NCBI GenBank assembly: GCA_040507035.1 | Contig: JBEVVR010000023.1 | Span: 62,001-126,000 of the forward strand | Origin: Thiodiazotropha sp040507035 | GTDB lineage: Bacteria > Pseudomonadota > Gammaproteobacteria > Chromatiales > Chromatiaceae | Length of the DNA stretch: 64,000 bases | Reading direction: 5' to 3' | In this document: positions 23,839 through 32,395 of the stretch, piece by piece | Layout of the letters: the number at the start of each line of letters is the position of its first letter | How positions within the stretch are numbered: position 1 is the first letter of the stretch | The notes under the pieces: model-generated | What the model saw: only the letters and a program-made list of their open reading frames with translations | What the model was told of the DNA's origin: nothing | Database searches by the model: none | Position numbers and translations under genes: made by a program

Positions 23839-25821
23839 ATGTATGAACAGGTCTCCCATTCGCTACTGAATCAGATACTCGATGAGATCAAGCCTGAACT
23901 CAGGGAGCGGGACCTGCGCCACTTCTACACCCGCCTCGGGGCCAATTTCTATGTCATCCACCAGCTGTTTCACTACCTCTATGGCAAGCGGGAGGATTTC
24001 AAGGAGCAGATGATCCACCTGGTGGAGGTGATGGCGACACGCTATATTCAACGCCACATCTCCCTCAAGCAGCTCGACAGCGAACGGGAGCGGGATCACA
24101 ACTGGTTCCTCAGCCAGGAGTGGGTTGGCATGGCCCTCTATGCCGACAGCTTTGCCGAGGATCTCCAGGGTGTCGAGAGCAAGCTGCCCTACCTGCAGGA
24201 GCTGGGCATCAATATGGTGCATGTGATGCCGGTCATGGTCTGCCCCGAGGGCGCCAGCGACGGCGGTTATGCGGTGAGCGATTTTCGCAACGTCGATCCC
24301 CGTGTCGGCAACCTGGATGCGATCAATACCCTGGCCACCTCTGCGCGTAAGCGGGGCATGCTGCTGATCCTGGATATGGTGCTCAATCACACCTCCGACG
24401 AACACGAGTGGGCACAGCGGGCGCGGGCTGGTGAACAGCGCTATCAGGACTACTACTACATCTTCGACAACCGGGATATCCCCGATATGTTCGAAGAGAC
24501 CATGCCGGAGATCTTTCCGGAAACCTCGCCGGGAAATTTCACCTGGGAGGAGAGCATGGAGAAGTGGGTGATGACCGTCTTCAACGACTACCAGTGGGAT
24601 CTCAACTACAGCAATCCCTCGGTCTTCATCGAGATGCTGGATAACAACCTCTTCTGGGCCAACCAGGGGGCCGATATCCTGCGCCTCGACGCGGTGGCGT
24701 TTTTATGGAAGAAGATCGGTACCACCTGCCAGAACGAACGCGAGGCCCATCTGATTCTGCAATTGATGAAAGATTGCTGTCAGGTCACCGCCCCGGGGGT
24801 CCTCTTCATCGCCGAGGCGATCGTCGCTCCGGTGGAGATCACCAAATACTTCGGCGAGGATGCGGTGATCGCCAAGGAGTGCGAGATCGCCTACAACGCC
24901 ACCTACATGGCGCTGCTGTGGGATGCCGTTGCCACCAAGAACACCCAACTGTTGTGGCAGGGGATTCAAAGCCTGCCCACCAAGCTGGATCGCGCAACCT
25001 GGCTCAACTATCTACGCTGCCATGACGACATCGGACTCGGCTTTGACGATGCCGATATCGTGCGTGCCGGTTATCAGCCGGTCGCCCATCGTCAATTCCT
25101 GGTCGATTTCTTCACCGGTCAATACAGCGATTCACCTGCCCGCGGTCAGCCCTTCGGGGTCAACCAGAAGACCGGGGATGCACGTATCTCGGGCTCTTTG
25201 GCCTCCCTGGTGGGCCTGGAGGCCGCGATCGAAGCGGATGACGATGCCGCCATCGAGCGCGCGGTGAAGATCATTCTTCTGGTGCACAGTATGATCTGCT
25301 CCTTTGGCGGCATTCCGCTGCTCTATTACGGCGACGAGATCGGCACCCTGAATGACCGCAGCTTTATGGATGATGAGAACAAGGCCGGAGACAATCGCTG
25401 GATGCACAGGCCTACCATCGATTGGGAGCGAGCAGAGCGACGCCATCAGCACGGCACCCCGGAACAGCAGATCTTTGACGGCCTGAAGAAGATGATCGCG
25501 GTACGCAAGGGTATCCCCGCTTTTGCCGATTTCAATAACCGGGAGCTGATCGATGTGGACAATCCCCACCTCTTCGTGTTTTGGCGCACCGATCCCTTCA
25601 TGCCCCTGGGATCGGTGTTGGTGGTCTGCAATTTCGACGATTCACCCCAGTACATGGAGCTCTCAGCCCTCGGCAACCGGGGCATGTTCGAATATGGCAA
25701 TCTCAGGGATATCTGCTCCGGTGAATCCCCCAGGCTGTTCAAGGATCAACTGGTGGTGCCTCCCTATCACTTCTATTGGTTGACCGATGAGCGACCGGAA
25801 ATGGGATTCCCCAATCCGTAG
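23839..25821 (+). CDS. ams: amylosucrase (GH13)
   Basis: A 660-residue GH13 enzyme of the amylosucrase/sucrose hydrolase group. It has the helical N-terminal domain (EQVSHSLLNQILDEIK), then the (beta/alpha)8 barrel with region I DMVLNHTSDEHEW, region II ILRLDAVAFLW (nucleophile Asp), region III FIAEAIV (acid/base Glu), and region IV LRCHDDIG (transition-state Asp). It cleaves sucrose and builds alpha-1,4-glucan or hydrolyses it, giving the cell a way to turn stored sucrose into glycogen and fructose for the kinase upstream. ATG at 23839 gives the family start MYEQ; the frame is open to 23776. No signal peptide, so cytoplasmic. Confidence 0.92.
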   Translation: MYEQVSHSLLNQILDEIKPELRERDLRHFYTRLGANFYVIHQLFHYLYGKREDFKEQMIHLVEVMATRYIQRHISLKQLDSERERDHNWFLSQEWVGMALYADSFAEDLQGVESKLPYLQELGINMVHVMPVMVCPEGASDGGYAVSDFRNVDPRVGNLDAINTLATSARKRGMLLILDMVLNHTSDEHEWAQRARAGEQRYQDYYYIFDNRDIPDMFEETMPEIFPETSPGNFTWEESMEKWVMTVFNDYQWDLNYSNPSVFIEMLDNNLFWANQGADILRLDAVAFLWKKIGTTCQNEREAHLILQLMKDCCQVTAPGVLFIAEAIVAPVEITKYFGEDAVIAKECEIAYNATYMALLWDAVATKNTQLLWQGIQSLPTKLDRATWLNYLRCHDDIGLGFDDADIVRAGYQPVAHRQFLVDFFTGQYSDSPARGQPFGVNQKTGDARISGSLASLVGLEAAIEADDDAAIERAVKIILLVHSMICSFGGIPLLYYGDEIGTLNDRSFMDDENKAGDNRWMHRPTIDWERAERRHQHGTPEQQIFDGLKKMIAVRKGIPAFADFNNRELIDVDNPHLFVFWRTDPFMPLGSVLVVCNFDDSPQYMELSALGNRGMFEYGNLRDICSGESPRLFKDQLVVPPYHFYWLTDERPEMGFPNP

Positions 25822-25895
25822 CGACACCGCAGCTCGTGATGCATTTGTGAGATTTATGTGAACACTCCGCCATCAGACTCTGGTTTATTGTGATA

Positions 25896-26618
25896 ATGAT
25901 TAGTCCCATGCGCCGAAAAGTACTGATTGTAGAAGACGAACCCGATATCGCACATCTGGTACAGACCCATTTGACCGATATCGGCTGTGATGCCGATATC
26001 GCCGGCAATGGTGCCGCGGCGATGAAGCTGTTCAAGCAGGGTGGCTATGACCTGGTGGTGCTCGATCTGATGTTGCCGGACACCGATGGTCTGACCCTCT
26101 GCCGATCCATGCGTGCAACCCCGGACTATGTGGCGATACTGATGCTGACTGCCAAGACAACCGAGCTCGACCGGGTGGTGGGACTGGAGATGGGTGCCGA
26201 CGACTATCTCACCAAGCCGTTCAGCATCCCGGAGCTGCTGGCGCGGATCAAGGCCCTGTTTCGGCGCATCGAAGCGTTGCAGAACAAGGGAGGGGATGGG
26301 GAAACCCAGGAGTTCATCCAGCGGGGAGGGCTGACAATCGATGTCAATAAACGGAGTGTGAAGATCGACGACAAAGCGGTGGAACTGACGGCAAAGGAGT
26401 TCGACCTGCTGCTCTTCTTCGCCCGCCAACCCGGACGCGTCTTCAGTCGGATCCAACTCCTGGACAAGGTATGGGGATATAATCATGACGGGTACGAGCA
26501 TACTGTCAATTCCCATATCAACAGATTGCGCTCGAAGATCGAGGCGGATCCCGCCGATCCGCGCTATGTACTCACAGTCTGGGGTGTGGGCTATAAATTC
26601 AGTGAGGAGCAGGGATGA
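25896..26618 (+). CDS. OmpR-family response regulator
   Basis: A 240-residue two-domain regulator: receiver with VLIVEDEPD acidic pocket, phospho-acceptor Asp57 (VVLDLMLPD) and the TKPFSIPELLAR switch Lys; then a winged-helix domain (LTAKEFDLLLFFARQPGRVFSR, GYEHTVNSHINRLRSKIE). It binds DNA directly and pairs with the kinase encoded 44 bases downstream. Starts at GTG 25890, ATG 25896 and ATG 25908 are all possible; no ribosome site decides. Targets are unknown; the neighbouring amylosucrase and methionine sulfoxide reductase genes are candidates only by position. Confidence 0.9.
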   Translation: MISPMRRKVLIVEDEPDIAHLVQTHLTDIGCDADIAGNGAAAMKLFKQGGYDLVVLDLMLPDTDGLTLCRSMRATPDYVAILMLTAKTTELDRVVGLEMGADDYLTKPFSIPELLARIKALFRRIEALQNKGGDGETQEFIQRGGLTIDVNKRSVKIDDKAVELTAKEFDLLLFFARQPGRVFSRIQLLDKVWGYNHDGYEHTVNSHINRLRSKIEADPADPRYVLTVWGVGYKFSEEQG

Positions 26619-26662
26619 TTTTACACGCTCACACATTTCCAAACGGATAAGACTCGGTTTTT

Positions 26663-28138
26663 ATGTTTCGAACCCTCTATGCCCGGCTATCTCTTGCCCT
26701 GATCGGTCTCTTTCTGGTGACCGGGCTGCTCTATACCCTGATCACCACCGCAACCACCGAGCGCCATCTGCAGGAGATCACCCAACACTTCAATCGGGAT
26801 CTCGCGGCGAGGATCGTCGCCGACAGGGGATTGGTGATCGATGGCGAGATGGACGACCAGGCGCTGGAGAAGACCTTCAGCATCTACATGGACATCAATC
26901 CCAGCATCGAGATATACCTCCTCGACAAGGAGGGAAAGATCCTCGCCTTCTCCGCCGATCCCGGCAAGGTGAAGCGCAAGCGGATCGACATGCAACCTAT
27001 CCAGGCCTTCATGGACGGGGAGGGCTTCCCCCTGTTGGGCGACGACCCACGCTCTCACGAGCGCCGTAAGGCCTTCTCGGTGACCCCGGTACCCGCCGGC
27101 GACATGCCTGCAGGTTACCTCTACGTGGTATTGCGGGGGGAGGAGTACGACAATGCCGAACAGGCGGTAGAGGAGAGTTATGTCCTGCGCTACAGTGCCA
27201 GTGCCGTGGCGGTGAGCCTTGGATTCGGTCTCCTTACCGGCCTGTTACTGTTTTTCTGGCTGACCCGGCGTGTGCAGCGCCTCTCCCGGGTCATGGCTTC
27301 CTTTCAACAGAGCGATTTCAGCGAGCACGAACCCTTTACCAAGCATACCGCAGGCCCCGGCGGCGATGAGGTCGATCGTCTGGGGGCCGCCTTCGATGGG
27401 ATGGCGGCCCGCATTATCGATCAGTGGGGCCAGCTCAAGGATCAGGACAGGCTGCGCCGGGAACTGGTGGCCCAGGTCTCCCACGATCTGCGCACCCCCC
27501 TCGCCGCGCTCCACGGCTACCTGGAGACAGTGAATATGAAGGGGGAGGAGCTCAGTGAAGAGCGCAGGGAGGAGTACCTCGGCATCGCCCTCAAACAGAG
27601 CGAGCGCTTGAAAGGGATGGTGGAGGAGCTGTTCGAACTGGCCCAACTCGAGGCCCGCGAGACCGAGCCGGTCTGCGAACCCATGCCCCTGGCGGAGCTG
27701 GTGCAGGATGTGTTCCATAAATTCCAGTTACGCGCCCATGAGTCCGGGATCAGCCTGGGTTGGCGGGTGTCAGGCCATCAGCCCTATGTGAATGCCGATT
27801 TCGCCCTCACCGAGCGGGTGCTGGACAACCTCATCGTCAACGCCCTCGATCACGTGGAGAAGGATGGTACGGTTTCATTGATGATCTCCGCAGGGGAAGA
27901 GGAAGCGGTGGTCAGCATCACCGACAGCGGCAGCGGTATCAGCGAGGATGACCTGCCCCATATCTTCGAACCCTTCTACAAAAAACGTCAGGCGGGCGAG
28001 GATGGTAAACATGCGGGGCTGGGATTGGCGATTGCGCGGCGGATGGTGGAGCTTCAGGGTGGGACGATTACCGCGACCAATAGTGAGAGTGGGGGGGCTT
28101 GCTTTAGTTTTACCCTGCCACTTGTTGAGAACAATTGA
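26663..28138 (+). CDS. sensor histidine kinase (OmpR-type partner)
   Basis: A 491-residue membrane kinase. Helices at about 10-30 and 178-200 enclose a 145-residue periplasmic sensor of mixed alpha/beta type. A HAMP domain follows (200-255), HisKA with His274 (QVSHDLRTPLAALHG), and HATPase with DNLIVNALDH, DSGSGIS and HAGLGLAIARR boxes. All catalytic motifs are intact. It follows the OmpR-type regulator on the same strand and the two form a standard pair. The sensed signal is not apparent. Confidence 0.9.
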   Translation: MFRTLYARLSLALIGLFLVTGLLYTLITTATTERHLQEITQHFNRDLAARIVADRGLVIDGEMDDQALEKTFSIYMDINPSIEIYLLDKEGKILAFSADPGKVKRKRIDMQPIQAFMDGEGFPLLGDDPRSHERRKAFSVTPVPAGDMPAGYLYVVLRGEEYDNAEQAVEESYVLRYSASAVAVSLGFGLLTGLLLFFWLTRRVQRLSRVMASFQQSDFSEHEPFTKHTAGPGGDEVDRLGAAFDGMAARIIDQWGQLKDQDRLRRELVAQVSHDLRTPLAALHGYLETVNMKGEELSEERREEYLGIALKQSERLKGMVEELFELAQLEARETEPVCEPMPLAELVQDVFHKFQLRAHESGISLGWRVSGHQPYVNADFALTERVLDNLIVNALDHVEKDGTVSLMISAGEEEAVVSITDSGSGISEDDLPHIFEPFYKKRQAGEDGKHAGLGLAIARRMVELQGGTITATNSESGGACFSFTLPLVENN

Positions 28139-28778
28139 TTTGGGAGCGGCGATTCAAAGCTATATTCGGTCGGACTTTTCAAGACTTGTATGGCATTGTG
28201 GGTAGAGCTCAATTACAACATCAATAAATTCAGGTGATATATGGAAAGATCACGAATCTTTGATCTAATCAACAAGATCAACTCTATATCATTGCTGGTG
28301 CTGCTCGCTACAGGATATGTGCTTTTAATCAATGGGAAATGTTCTGATTTTTACTGGTGAGAAGCTGAAAACTCACTGGTTATTTGATCAACATAACTTG
28401 TATAGATGAATACAGGCAACTTGTCCTGCTTATGCAAAAAAACAATAAGGTCGTTTTGAAAAAATACTCTCTATCCACGTTTGAGGTATTGTCAGAGAAT
28501 GTAATCGATGAGATATCTAGGAAACTATGAGTATTTACTGAATTCGATGACCTCTGCTCGAACGACTTGCTGTCTCGTGATGCAATTGTGACATCTCCGT
28601 GATCCCTTGCGGATCCCTCACTCCTATAATCTGAATCATAAACGACCAGGTTCATAGCTGTAACAGATGATTTCCCCGTTTTCCCCCACGTCTTTGGTGG
28701 TGAATATCAGCTTAGAATTCCTGTCAGATGTCCTATGCGGACCTGTACCGCGGGTTCGCGTGTTTGAGGAGAAGAGTG
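28139..28778. other. 640-base region with a gene remnant only
   Basis: Between the kinase and msrB. It contains the broken gene at 28241-28530; the rest shows no coding signal, and the minus-strand frame at 28380-28655 has no family resemblance. Confidence 0.5.
28241..28530 (+). pseudogene. remnant of a small membrane protein gene
   Basis: An N-terminal piece starting with ATG at 28241 (ERSRIFDLINKINSISLLVL, charged start then one membrane helix) is cut by a stop at 28361. In another frame a soluble C-terminal piece follows (LMQKNNKVVLKKYSLSTF, FEVLSENVIDEISRKL) and stops at 28530. Together they look like the two ends of one protein that lost its middle and its frame. The family is not recognised; the reading is tentative. 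Confidence 0.4.
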
Positions 28779-29273
28779 ATGAAGCGTAGAAGTTTGATTA
28801 AGCTGTTGGGTGCTGCGGCCATATTGCCTGTGGTGGGAACGTCGGTACTTGCCAGACAGGAAGATAAGATCATGCAGAGAGATAAACTAGATTTGACCGA
28901 TGCGGAGTGGAAGGAACGATTGACACCGGAGCAGTATCACATCCTGCGGGAGGAGGGTACGGAGCGGCCAGGAACCAGCCCGCTGTTGCATGAGAAACGC
29001 AAGGGTATCTACGCCTGCGCGGGCTGCGGCAATCATCTCTTCGACGCCTCGACCAAGTACGAGAGCGGCACCGGCTGGCCGAGCTTTTTCGATTATCTGC
29101 CTGGCGCCCTGGGCACCAAGAAGGATTACAAGCTGATCTGGCCGCGCACCGAGTACCACTGCAGCCGTTGCGGCGGTCACCATGGGCATGTCTTCAACGA
29201 TGGTCCGGAGCCCACCGGACTTCGCTACTGCAACAACGGTGTCGCACTGACCTTCATTCCGGCTGAAGCATGA
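28779..29273 (+). CDS. msrB: exported methionine-R-sulfoxide reductase MsrB
   Basis: A 164-residue MsrB. An N-terminal KRRSLIKLLGAAAILPVVG leader makes it an exported enzyme, possibly by the Tat route (KRR plus hydrophobic stretch). The mature part has the zinc knuckles CAGCG and CSRCGGHHGHVF, the GTGWPSF segment, and the catalytic Cys in GLRYCNNGVAL. It reduces methionine-R-sulfoxide in oxidised periplasmic proteins. ATG at 28779 follows a GAGGAGA ribosome site; the longer frame from 28728 lacks one. The stop overlaps the next gene by four bases (ATGA). Confidence 0.92.
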   Translation: MKRRSLIKLLGAAAILPVVGTSVLARQEDKIMQRDKLDLTDAEWKERLTPEQYHILREEGTERPGTSPLLHEKRKGIYACAGCGNHLFDASTKYESGTGWPSFFDYLPGALGTKKDYKLIWPRTEYHCSRCGGHHGHVFNDGPEPTGLRYCNNGVALTFIPAEA

Positions 29274-30013
29274 ATTGCTGGCGCCGCCTCTTGCTGAGTG
29301 TGGGTCTGCTGGCTTGTGCTGTCTCCCTGCCGCTCCAGGCCCTGACCCTGGAGAGCCCCAAGGAGCGGGTCAACCTGCTCGAGCTCTACACCTCCCACGG
29401 CTGCAGCAGTTGTCCCCCCGCCGATGCCTGGATGCGCAAACTGGAGACACATCCCGGATTGTGGCGGGAGTTCATCCCGCTGGCATTCCATGTGGACTAT
29501 TGGGACAGCCTGGGCTGGCCCGATCGTTTCGCCTCGTCGGCCTACAGCCAACGCCAGCGTGACTACCGCAGAAAGGGTGCGATTCGCTCTGTCTATACCC
29601 CCGGTTTCGTGCTCAATGGGCGGGAGTGGCGCCAGTGGTTCAACCGCCCCCAACTCGAGTTGGAGAGCAATGAACGGGTAGGCAGGCTTACCCTGGAGGT
29701 CGAGTCGGGGAGTGGGGCCAAACTCCGTTTCGTGCCAGAGCCCCATCTCGCTAAGGGTGATTTTGTGGCCCATTTAGCGATCCTCGGGGTTGGTCTCAGC
29801 AGTCTGATCAGCGGAGGTGAAAACAACGGACGCATCCTCGACGAGAGCTTTGTCGTATTGAGTCACCTTAAAACCGAAACCAGGCAGGGCGAATGGCATT
29901 TTGACTGGCCCGATTTTTCCGCCGCCGGGGCAGAGCGTTTGGCCGTTGTTGCCTGGCTAAGCCGGCCGGGTTCGACACAACAGGTGCAGGCTGTGGGTGG
30001 TTGGCTGCCGTAG
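29270..30013 (+). CDS. DUF1223 thioredoxin-like secreted protein
   Basis: A 247-residue protein with a signal peptide (LLLSVGLLACAVSLPLQA) and the DUF1223 signature: VNLLELYTSHGCSSCPPADAW, AFHVDYWDSLGWPDRF, and a QRQRDYRRKGAIRSVYTPGFVLNG block. The CSSCPPA site is a thioredoxin-like di-cysteine, so a periplasmic redox role is likely. Translational overlap with msrB suggests it supplies reducing power to, or works with, that reductase (inference). A GC-rich hairpin follows the stop. Confidence 0.85.
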   Translation: MNCWRRLLLSVGLLACAVSLPLQALTLESPKERVNLLELYTSHGCSSCPPADAWMRKLETHPGLWREFIPLAFHVDYWDSLGWPDRFASSAYSQRQRDYRRKGAIRSVYTPGFVLNGREWRQWFNRPQLELESNERVGRLTLEVESGSGAKLRFVPEPHLAKGDFVAHLAILGVGLSSLISGGENNGRILDESFVVLSHLKTETRQGEWHFDWPDFSAAGAERLAVVAWLSRPGSTQQVQAVGGWLP

Positions 30014-30032
30014 GGTGGGGCCCTGCCCCACC
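30014..30032 (+). terminator. GC-rich hairpin after the DUF1223 gene
   Basis: GGTGGGG-CCCTG-CCCCACC immediately after the stop, followed by AAAA rather than a T-run. It may end the msrB operon or protect its 3' end. Confidence 0.45.
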
Positions 30033-30102
30033 AAAATGGCTTGGTCAACACAGAGAATTCTCGCACTACGCATCACACCCTAGCATTCATAACAGGCACT
30101 AA

Positions 30103-30131
30103 TTGCGCAGAATTGCGGCCTGTGCTATTCT
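30103..30131 (+). promoter_or_regulatory. candidate sigma70 promoter of the rimP operon
   Basis: TTGCGC (30103-30108), a 17-base spacer, TATTCT (30126-30131), then a GC-rich discriminator. It would start transcripts near 30138, ahead of the two leader terminators. Confidence 0.5.
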
Positions 30132-30195
30132 TCGCGTCGAATTTGCGGAGGTCCATTGGGCTAAGAGAACCCGATGCGCCGCAACGAACTATAAT

Positions 30196-30220
30196 AAAAC
30201 CCCGATAGCGGGGTTTTTTT
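30196..30220 (+). terminator. intrinsic terminator in the rimP leader (attenuator 1)
   Basis: AAAACCCCG-ATAG-CGGGGTTTT with a run of seven T. It stands 115 bases before rimP and downstream of the candidate promoter, so it is a leader terminator rather than the end of a visible gene. Confidence 0.72.
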
Positions 30221-30298
30221 GTTTTCGAGCGAACGACCAAAGAGAGAGCCCGGCTGGATGTCAAATCTTCCGGGAAGTCGAATCTCGAAGACATCGTG

Positions 30299-30323
30299 AT
30301 GGGCCATGAGCCCATTTTTTATT
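30299..30323 (+). terminator. second terminator-like hairpin abutting rimP
   Basis: ATGGGC-CATGA-GCCCAT followed by TTTTT, ending about 12 bases before the rimP start. The same spot carries the apparent upstream ATG of the frame, which argues for the later rimP start. Leader attenuators before rimP are known in gammaproteobacteria. Confidence 0.6.
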
Positions 30324-30334
30324 GCGGTGAAGAA

Positions 30335-30793
30335 ATGCGATCGGCTCCGGAAAAACTGAAAAACCTGGTCCGTGCGGAAGTCGAGCTGTTGGGCTACGAG
30401 CTGGTCGGATTGGAGATGACTGGGCAGGGCAAGGGAGGCGCGCTGCTGAGGGTCTATATCGACCACACGGACGGCGTCAATCTTGATGACTGTGTACAGG
30501 TCAGTCATCAGATCAGCGGCGTGCTGGATGTTGAAGACCCGATCAAGGAGCCATACCAGCTCGAAGTCTCTTCACCCGGTTTGGATAGGCCCCTGTTCGA
30601 GCGCGAGCATTTCGAGCGTTTTCAGGGTAGCAAGGTGCGGGTAAAGACCCACACCAAGATTGAAGGCCGACACCGTTTTAGCGGTGTCCTGCGGGGTGTG
30701 GCCGAGGAGCAGGTGTTGATCGAGGAGGATGGAACACTCCATCGTATCGCGATCGACCTGATCGATTCGGCCCGCTTGATAGCGGAATTTTAG
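30335..30793 (+). CDS. rimP: ribosome maturation factor RimP
   Basis: A 152-residue RimP, needed for maturation of the 30S subunit. N-terminal domain with AEVELLGYELVGLEM, then GGALLRVYIDH, CVQVSHQISGVLDVEDPI and SSPGLDRPLF, followed by the SH3-like C-terminal domain. I use ATG at 30335, which gives the family length and follows GGTGA; an earlier GTG at 30296 falls inside the terminator-like hairpin. First gene of rimP-nusA-infB-rbfA-truB-rpsO-pnp. Confidence 0.95.
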   Translation: MRSAPEKLKNLVRAEVELLGYELVGLEMTGQGKGGALLRVYIDHTDGVNLDDCVQVSHQISGVLDVEDPIKEPYQLEVSSPGLDRPLFEREHFERFQGSKVRVKTHTKIEGRHRFSGVLRGVAEEQVLIEEDGTLHRIAIDLIDSARLIAEF

Positions 30794-30808
30794 ATTGGGA
30801 AACAATTG

Positions 30809-32302
30809 ATGAGTAAAGAGATATTGCTGGTCGTAGATGCGGTTTCCAATGAGAAGGATGTCGAAAAAACGATCATCTTCGAAGCCATTGAGGCTGCTTT
30901 GGCATCTGCCACGCGTAAGCGTAACGGCGACGACATCCTGGTGCGTGTGGCCATCGACAGAACCACCGGTGACTACGATACCTATCGCCGCTGGGAGGTG
31001 GTCGAATCCTATTCCGAGGAGGAACCGGATGCGCCGCTGCGTCAGGTCATCCTCGATGTCGCCAGAGAGGATCACCCCGATATTCAGGTGGGCGAGTTCG
31101 TGGAAGAGCCGATCGAGTCCATCGAGTTCGGCCGTATCGCGGCCCAAGCCGCCAAACAGGTGATTGTGCAGAAGGTGCGCGAAGCCGAAAGGGCGAAGGT
31201 GGTCGAGGCCTACAAGGGACGCGAAGGCGAACTGGTCACCGGCGTGGTCAAGCGCATCGACCGCGGCAATATCTTTCTCGACCTGGGTGGCAATGCGGAG
31301 GCCTTCATCGGCCGTGAGCATATGATCCCCAAGGAGTCGATCAGGGTCGGTGACCGGATTCGTGGCTATCTCTACGAAATCCGTTCCGAACCCCGGGGGC
31401 CGCAACTCTTCATCAGCCGAACCATGCCGGAGCTGTTGATCGAGCTGTTCAAACTGGAGGTGCCCGAGGTGGGCGAAGGACTGATCGATATCAGAAGTGC
31501 CGCCCGTGATCCTGGCTTGCGCGCGAAGATCGCGGTCAAGGCCCTCGATCAGCGCATCGACCCCGTGGGCGCCTGTGTCGGCATGCGAGGTTCAAGGGTA
31601 CAGGCGGTCTCCAATGAGCTGAATGGGGAACGGGTGGATATCATTCTGTGGAATGACAATCCCGCCCAGTATGTGATCAATGCCATGTCACCGGCCGACG
31701 TGGTCTCCATCGTCGTGGATGAAGATACCCACACCATGGATGTGGCGGTGAGCGAGGAGAACCTCTCCCAGGCTATCGGACGCGGCGGACAAAACGTGCG
31801 TCTGGCCAGTCAATTGACCGGCTGGGAATTGAATGTAATGGATGAGGCCCAGGCGGCGGAGAAGAGCGAGTCGGAAGCCAAGGGCTTCATGGATGCCTTC
31901 ATGGAGCAGTTGGATGTGGACGAGGATGTGGCCGCGATACTGGTTCAGGAGGGCTTTACCAGTGTCGATGAGGTGGCTTATGTTCCGATCGAAGAGATGC
32001 TCAGCATAGAAGAGTTTGATGAGGACCTGATCAACGAACTGCGCAACCGGGCAAAGGACTTTTTGCTGACCAAGGCGATCGCCAACGAAGAGGCGTTTCG
32101 CGAACCTGCCGAGGATCTGCTGACCATGGATGGCATGGACAAGCAACTCGCCTTTATCCTTGCCGGGCGCGGTGTGGTGACCATGGAGGATCTGGCGGAG
32201 CAGTCCATTGACGATCTGATGGAAATAGACGGTATGGATGAAGAGCGCGCGGGTCGGCTGATCATGACCGCCCGTGCTCCCTGGTTTGAAGAGGCGAAAT
32301 AG
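30809..32302 (+). CDS. nusA: transcription termination/antitermination factor NusA
   Basis: A 497-residue NusA: N-terminal RNA-polymerase-binding domain (KEILLVVDAVSNEK), S1 domain (GVVKRIDRGNIFLDLGGNAE), two KH domains (CVGMRGSRVQ; GRGGQNVRLASQLTGW), and the two acidic repeats at the C-terminus (about 365-490) found in gammaproteobacterial NusA. It acts in pausing, termination and antitermination. Starts at ATG 30809, 15 bases after rimP. Confidence 0.96.
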   Translation: MSKEILLVVDAVSNEKDVEKTIIFEAIEAALASATRKRNGDDILVRVAIDRTTGDYDTYRRWEVVESYSEEEPDAPLRQVILDVAREDHPDIQVGEFVEEPIESIEFGRIAAQAAKQVIVQKVREAERAKVVEAYKGREGELVTGVVKRIDRGNIFLDLGGNAEAFIGREHMIPKESIRVGDRIRGYLYEIRSEPRGPQLFISRTMPELLIELFKLEVPEVGEGLIDIRSAARDPGLRAKIAVKALDQRIDPVGACVGMRGSRVQAVSNELNGERVDIILWNDNPAQYVINAMSPADVVSIVVDEDTHTMDVAVSEENLSQAIGRGGQNVRLASQLTGWELNVMDEAQAAEKSESEAKGFMDAFMEQLDVDEDVAAILVQEGFTSVDEVAYVPIEEMLSIEEFDEDLINELRNRAKDFLLTKAIANEEAFREPAEDLLTMDGMDKQLAFILAGRGVVTMEDLAEQSIDDLMEIDGMDEERAGRLIMTARAPWFEEAK

Positions 32303-32395
32303 GTTGTTGTGTCTCGTTAATGCCGCGTTTAGATTCGGTATGTATGCATAGCATGTGAAAAAGATGGATGAGGCAAATAGTAAGAGGCCTGATGT

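Noticed and set aside
28380..28655. 91-codon minus-strand frame before msrB
   Set aside because: Ser-rich, no recognisable motif, and antisense to the better-supported gene remnant.
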